This document shows positions 60,572 to 64,000 of a stretch of 64,000 nucleotides of DNA, in pieces. A program made the position numbers and the translations under genes. Position 1 is the stretch's first letter. Every line of letters starts with the position of its first letter. The DNA comes from CAZHJK01 sp964533275. GTDB taxonomy: Bacteria > Bacillota > Clostridia > Eubacteriales > Garciellaceae. The notes below the pieces were generated by a model. It was not told where the DNA came from, ran no database searches, and worked only from the letters and a program-made list of their open reading frames with translations. The DNA is taken from the NCBI GenBank assembly GCA_964533275.1, contig CAZHJK010000010.1:20998-84997 (forward strand), written 5' to 3'.

Positions 60572-62401
60572 ATGCAAAAATCCCTAAGGACAACATTATT
60601 AGTAATTTGTGATGCTATATTAATTCCAATAGCATATTATATTTCAATATTTATTAGATTTGAAGGACAATTAAATGGAAATGTTGAGGAGTCATTTATT
60701 ACCTTCTTTCTTCCATTAATACTTATAAAAATGATAGCTTATGCAATATTTGGTCTTTATAACAGTCTATGGAAATACGCAGGTACTAATGAACTTATAC
60801 AGGTGATTTATGCAGCTATTATAGGTAATACGGTTTTTTTAAGCTATACATTCTTAATACAAAATAGTATACCTAGAAGTATATTTTTATTAATGATTAT
60901 ATTTGATACTTTTTTAATAGCTGGAATAAGATTTGGATATAGAATGCTAAGATATTTAAAAAGGATTTTAAATATTACAAATTCAAAGGATTGCAAAAGA
61001 ATAATGATTATAGGTGCAGGAGAGGCTGGAGCAATGGTGATTAAGGAATTTAATGGTCATCCAGAGTTGCTTTCCAATCCTGTAGTTATAGTAGATGATG
61101 ATATAGGAAAGATTGGAAAGAAATTAAGGGGCGTTCCTATTTTGGGGGATACCTCCAATATACCACAAATAGCAATGGATAAAGAAGTCGATGAAATAAT
61201 AATTGCTACACCCTCAGCTGATGTTAAAGAAGCGAGGAGAATTATAGAGGAATGTAGTAAAACTAAGTGCAGGCTAAAAAAACTACCTGGAGTTTATGAA
61301 TTGATAGATGGACAGGTTAGTATAAAAGAAATAAAGGATGTAGAAATTGAAGACCTATTAGGCCGAGAGCAGGTAAGTGTTGACTTAGAAGAAATAAGCC
61401 AATATTTATCAGAAAAAGTTGTATTAATTACTGGTGGTGGTGGATCTATTGGATCAGAGCTATGTAGACAGATTTGTAACTTTAAACCAAAAAAATTAAT
61501 AATACTTGATATCTATGAAAATAATGCCTATGATTTACAAATGGAACTAAATAGAGATTATCCGAACTTAAACATAGAGGTCTTAATAGCCTCGGTGCGG
61601 GATAAGAAATCTTTAAATGATATCTTTGTAAAAAATAAACCTAATGTAGTATTCCATGCTGCGGCACATAAGCATGTTCCACTAATGGAAGCATGTCCTA
61701 AGGAAGCTATTAAAAATAATGTATTTGGTACAATGAATGTGGCAGAATTATCTGATTTATATAGGGTAGAGAAATTCGTATTAATTTCTACTGATAAGGC
61801 AGTAAATCCCACAAATATAATGGGTGCTACAAAAAGAGTAGCTGAAATCATTATACAATCTATGAATAAACATAGTAAAACAGAATATGTAGCTGTACGA
61901 TTTGGAAATGTATTAGGAAGTAATGGAAGTGTAATTCCATTATTTAAAAAGCAAATAGCTACAGGAGGATCTGTTACTATTACCCATAAAGAAATAACAA
62001 GATTTTTTATGACCATTCCAGAAGCAGTACAATTAGTTATCCAGGCAGGAGCTATGGCAAAGGGTGGAGAAATATTCGTACTAGATATGGGGGACCCGGT
62101 AAAAATCTTAGATTTAGCTAAGAACTTAATAAGATTATCAGGCTTTGAACCAAATGAAGATATCGATATAGAGGTCACAGGACTTAGACCCGGTGAAAAG
62201 CTCTATGAAGAGTTATTAATGGATGAAGAAGGTCTAACAGCAACAAAGCACGATAAGATATTTATTGGACAACCTACCTTTACAGATATGAAGTTTTTAC
62301 AAATGCAGTTAGAAAACCTTAATGAGGTTTTATATAAAAGCGAAAGTGAATTAAGAGAATATATGAAGACAATAGTGCCTACATATAGCAATTCAGGTTA
62401 A
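60572..62401 (+). CDS. Membrane-bound UDP-sugar 4,6-dehydratase (CapD/PglF-like)
   Basis: A 609-aa protein with four N-terminal TM helices (about 10-125), a CoA-binding-like Rossmann domain (IIGAGEAGAMVIKEF, about 150), and an SDR domain (VLITGGGGSIGSELCRQI, about 290; STDKAVNPTNIMGATKRVAEI; VRFGNVLGSNGSVIPLFKKQI). It makes UDP-4-keto-6-deoxy sugars, typically from UDP-GlcNAc. ATG 60572 follows GTGAAGGA; the frame extends up to 60542 without a better RBS. Upstream of the small sugar transferase that probably uses the product. Confidence 0.93.
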   Translation: MQKSLRTTLLVICDAILIPIAYYISIFIRFEGQLNGNVEESFITFFLPLILIKMIAYAIFGLYNSLWKYAGTNELIQVIYAAIIGNTVFLSYTFLIQNSIPRSIFLLMIIFDTFLIAGIRFGYRMLRYLKRILNITNSKDCKRIMIIGAGEAGAMVIKEFNGHPELLSNPVVIVDDDIGKIGKKLRGVPILGDTSNIPQIAMDKEVDEIIIATPSADVKEARRIIEECSKTKCRLKKLPGVYELIDGQVSIKEIKDVEIEDLLGREQVSVDLEEISQYLSEKVVLITGGGGSIGSELCRQICNFKPKKLIILDIYENNAYDLQMELNRDYPNLNIEVLIASVRDKKSLNDIFVKNKPNVVFHAAAHKHVPLMEACPKEAIKNNVFGTMNVAELSDLYRVEKFVLISTDKAVNPTNIMGATKRVAEIIIQSMNKHSKTEYVAVRFGNVLGSNGSVIPLFKKQIATGGSVTITHKEITRFFMTIPEAVQLVIQAGAMAKGGEIFVLDMGDPVKILDLAKNLIRLSGFEPNEDIDIEVTGLRPGEKLYEELLMDEEGLTATKHDKIFIGQPTFTDMKFLQMQLENLNEVLYKSESELREYMKTIVPTYSNSG

Positions 62402-62449
62402 AGTGTATTAACATAGTTATCATCTAATAATTTGGGAGGACATAGAAAC

Positions 62450-63088
62450 ATGGGATATTTAATTATAAAGAGAGTTATAGATATTATTCTTTCCTTAATA
62501 GGACTTATTTTATTATCTCCTGTGTTTTTGATTCTTATACTTGCCATAAAGATTGACTCCAAAGGACCTATCCTCTTTAAACAGAAGAGAGTAGGGATCC
62601 ATAAGAGTCATTTTCATATATTGAAATTTAGAACCATGCGTATTGATACGCCGAAGGATACCCCAACACATCTTTTAGAGGATCCGGATCAGTGGATTAC
62701 AAAGGTAGGTAAGTTCTTAAGAAAGACAAGCTTAGATGAATTACCACAGATTATAAATATCTTCAAAGGTGAAATGAGTATAATCGGACCAAGACCAGCG
62801 CTTTGGAATCAGTACTATCTTATTGAAGAAAGAGATAAGTACGGTGCGAATGATGTTCCTGTTGGACTTACAGGATGGGCGCAGATTAATGGTAGAGATG
62901 AACTTGAGATAGATGTGAAAGCTATGCTTGATGGAGAGTATGCTGAGAAGATTGGGTTCGTGATGGATGTCAGATGCTTCTTTGGGACGATATTTAGTGT
63001 TCTTAGAAGTGATGGTGTTGTTGAAGGTGGGCTTGGTGTTAAGGCTAAGCCAGAGAAAAATAATACTGAGGAGACAGTGACGAAATGA
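62450..63088 (+). CDS. Small sugar-phosphate transferase (PglC/WbpL-like)
   Basis: Monotopic phosphoglycosyl transferase, 212 aa: one re-entrant N-terminal helix (KRVIDIILSLIGLILLSPVFL) and the catalytic domain (ILKFRTMRIDTP, LDELPQIINIFKGEMSIIGPRPALWNQ). It is the second initiating enzyme in the locus, after 44747. With the flanking 4,6-dehydratase and reductase it likely starts a chain with a 6-deoxy-HexNAc such as FucNAc or QuiNAc. ATG 62450 is 9 nt after GGGAGGA. G+C rises from here on. Confidence 0.92.
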   Translation: MGYLIIKRVIDIILSLIGLILLSPVFLILILAIKIDSKGPILFKQKRVGIHKSHFHILKFRTMRIDTPKDTPTHLLEDPDQWITKVGKFLRKTSLDELPQIINIFKGEMSIIGPRPALWNQYYLIEERDKYGANDVPVGLTGWAQINGRDELEIDVKAMLDGEYAEKIGFVMDVRCFFGTIFSVLRSDGVVEGGLGVKAKPEKNNTEETVTK

Positions 63089-63942
63089 AGAGAGTACTAA
63101 TTACTGGTGAAAACAGTTATATAGGTACATCTCTAGAGAATTGGCTCATGAGAGAACCTGCTAAATATAAAATAGATACGGTTGATATGAAGGATGGGTC
63201 ATGGAAAGAGAAGGATTTCTCTGAGTATGATGTTGTGTTTCATGTGGCTGGGATAGCTCATGTTTCTTCTGATCCAAATATGGAAGACCTCTATTATAAG
63301 GTAAATAGAGACTTAACTATTAAAACTGCTAAGAAGGCAAAGGCAGAAGGTGTAAAGCAGTTCATTTTTATGAGCAGCATTATTGTCTATGGGGATAGCA
63401 GCAGTAGCAAGAGAGTTATCGATAGAAACACAGTTCCAACGCCTAGTAACTTCTATGGAAATAGTAAGCTGCAGGCAGAGGAAGGCATCAAACATTTAGA
63501 GTCTGATGATTTCAAAATAGTTGTGGTAAGACCACCAATGATATATGGGAAAGGGTCCAAAGGGAACTATCCAAGACTGGCTAACATGGCCAAGAAGATA
63601 CCAGTATTTCCTGACATCGATAATGAGCGTAGCATGCTTCATATAGATAATCTTTGTGAGTTCATTAAGGTCATGATAGATCACGAAGAGACAGGGCTTT
63701 ACTTCCCACAGAACAAAGAGTATGTGAAGACCAGTGAGTTGGTTAAGACAATAGCAGAAGTTCATGGGAAGAAAATCATGATGACTAAGGTGTTTAATCC
63801 TGTGATTAGATTGATGTTTGGGATTGGGATAGTTAATAAGGTATTCGGCAATTTGGTTTATGAGAAGTCCATGAGTGACTATGATAAGGGAAATTACCGA
63901 ATTAGAACATTTAGAGAATCTATTGAGTTGACGGAGAAATAA
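63085..63942 (+). CDS. NAD-dependent epimerase/4-ketoreductase
   Basis: A 285-aa SDR with VLITGENSYIGTSLENWL (NAD binding, variant glycine motif), FMSSIIVYGDS and FYGNSKLQAEEGI (catalytic YxxxK). It resembles reductases that convert UDP-4-keto-6-deoxy-GlcNAc to UDP-FucNAc or QuiNAc. It overlaps the sugar transferase by 4 bp, consistent with making its substrate. Slightly shorter than typical. Confidence 0.85.
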   Translation: MKRVLITGENSYIGTSLENWLMREPAKYKIDTVDMKDGSWKEKDFSEYDVVFHVAGIAHVSSDPNMEDLYYKVNRDLTIKTAKKAKAEGVKQFIFMSSIIVYGDSSSSKRVIDRNTVPTPSNFYGNSKLQAEEGIKHLESDDFKIVVVRPPMIYGKGSKGNYPRLANMAKKIPVFPDIDNERSMLHIDNLCEFIKVMIDHEETGLYFPQNKEYVKTSELVKTIAEVHGKKIMMTKVFNPVIRLMFGIGIVNKVFGNLVYEKSMSDYDKGNYRIRTFRESIELTEK

Positions 63943-63963
63943 TTAGGAAGGGTGGATAAGAGC

Positions 63964-64000
63964 TTGAAAAAACATATATTAGTAATCGCGCAATATTTCT
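63964..64000 (+). CDS. Start of a glycosyltransferase (truncated by window edge)
   Basis: Only 12 codons are present (MKKHILVIAQYF from TTG 63964, 10 nt after GGAAGGGTGG). The pattern fits the N-terminus of GT4-type (WbuB-like) glycosyltransferases. Very little evidence. Confidence 0.4.
   Translation, partial: MKKHILVIAQYF

Noticed and set aside
61558..62178. 206-codon open frame on the minus strand
   Set aside because: Antisense to the 4,6-dehydratase gene; no recognisable domain and no ribosome binding site.

Overview
The window is about 64 kb of low-GC, AT-rich DNA from an anaerobic, endospore-forming Firmicute, probably class Clostridia or Tissierellia. Three things support this. It carries sporulation genes (spoIID, a spoIIQ-like M23 peptidase, spoIIID). 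It has a group B-type [FeFe] hydrogenase. It encodes both a V/A-type ATPase (ntpA-B-D) and an F-type ATPase whose c subunits carry Na+-type ligands. I cannot name the species. The backbone gene order (rho, rpmE, prmC, prfA, ywlC, ywlE, rpiB, upp, atp operon, ywmB, murA, spoIID, spoIIQ, spoIIID, mbl, fabZ) is essentially that of the Bacillus subtilis rho-to-fabZ region, interrupted by accessory modules.

Layout. 1-5.3 kb: end of the V/A-ATPase operon, then a thioredoxin-like [2Fe-2S] protein and an [FeFe] hydrogenase. 5.3-5.8 kb: a non-coding stretch with a cluster of DnaA boxes. 5.8-18.2 kb: a CxxC protein, rho, rpmE, a REP-associated transposase in a nest of palindromes, prmC, a split chromate transporter, an AEC carrier, prfA, a ZIP transporter, a 100-N scaffold gap, Sua5/YwlC, a YwlE-like phosphatase, rpiB, upp and a dCMP deaminase. 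18.3-26.6 kb: the F1Fo-ATPase operon, with one double-hairpin (V-type-like) c subunit, one normal c subunit and a shortened epsilon. 26.6-30.1 kb (mostly minus strand): a DinJ/YafQ-type toxin-antitoxin pair with a broken toxin, an ABC transporter and a four-helix-bundle gene. 30.5-41.4 kb: ywmB, murA, spoIID, an MqsR/MqsA-type pair (toxin frameshifted, antitoxin carrying what looks like a Panacea domain), spoIIQ, an AAA/DUF4143 ATPase, spoIIID, mbl, fabZ and a second four-helix-bundle gene. 41.5-64 kb: galU, an LCP transferase and a long one-directional surface-polysaccharide locus containing LicD, TagD, TagF, Stealth, TupA, CapA, Wzx and Wzy types, two initiating sugar transferases, a 4,6-dehydratase and epimerases.

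How the genes work together. Together the two rotary ATPases and the hydrogenase handle ion gradients and redox balance. The central block handles transcription termination, translation, tRNA modification, nucleotide salvage and sporulation. The polysaccharide locus appears to build a glycan rich in phosphodiester-linked substituents (three LicD proteins, two CDP-activating domains, one TagF-like protein, one Stealth protein), with GalU upstream supplying UDP-glucose and the LCP protein a candidate for attaching glycan to the wall.

The most unusual non-coding property is a dense set of dispersed intergenic repeats between 5 and 45 kb. It includes several families of 7-bp tandem repeats (AGGGAAC, GGTAGAA, GGTATAA, CTGATAA/CCGATAA, CAACTAG) and several palindromic REP-like families. 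They flank both four-helix-bundle genes, occupy three intergenic gaps inside the ATPase operon, lie inside the REP transposase gene itself and bracket the MqsR/MqsA module. I saw none from 44.7 kb to the end.
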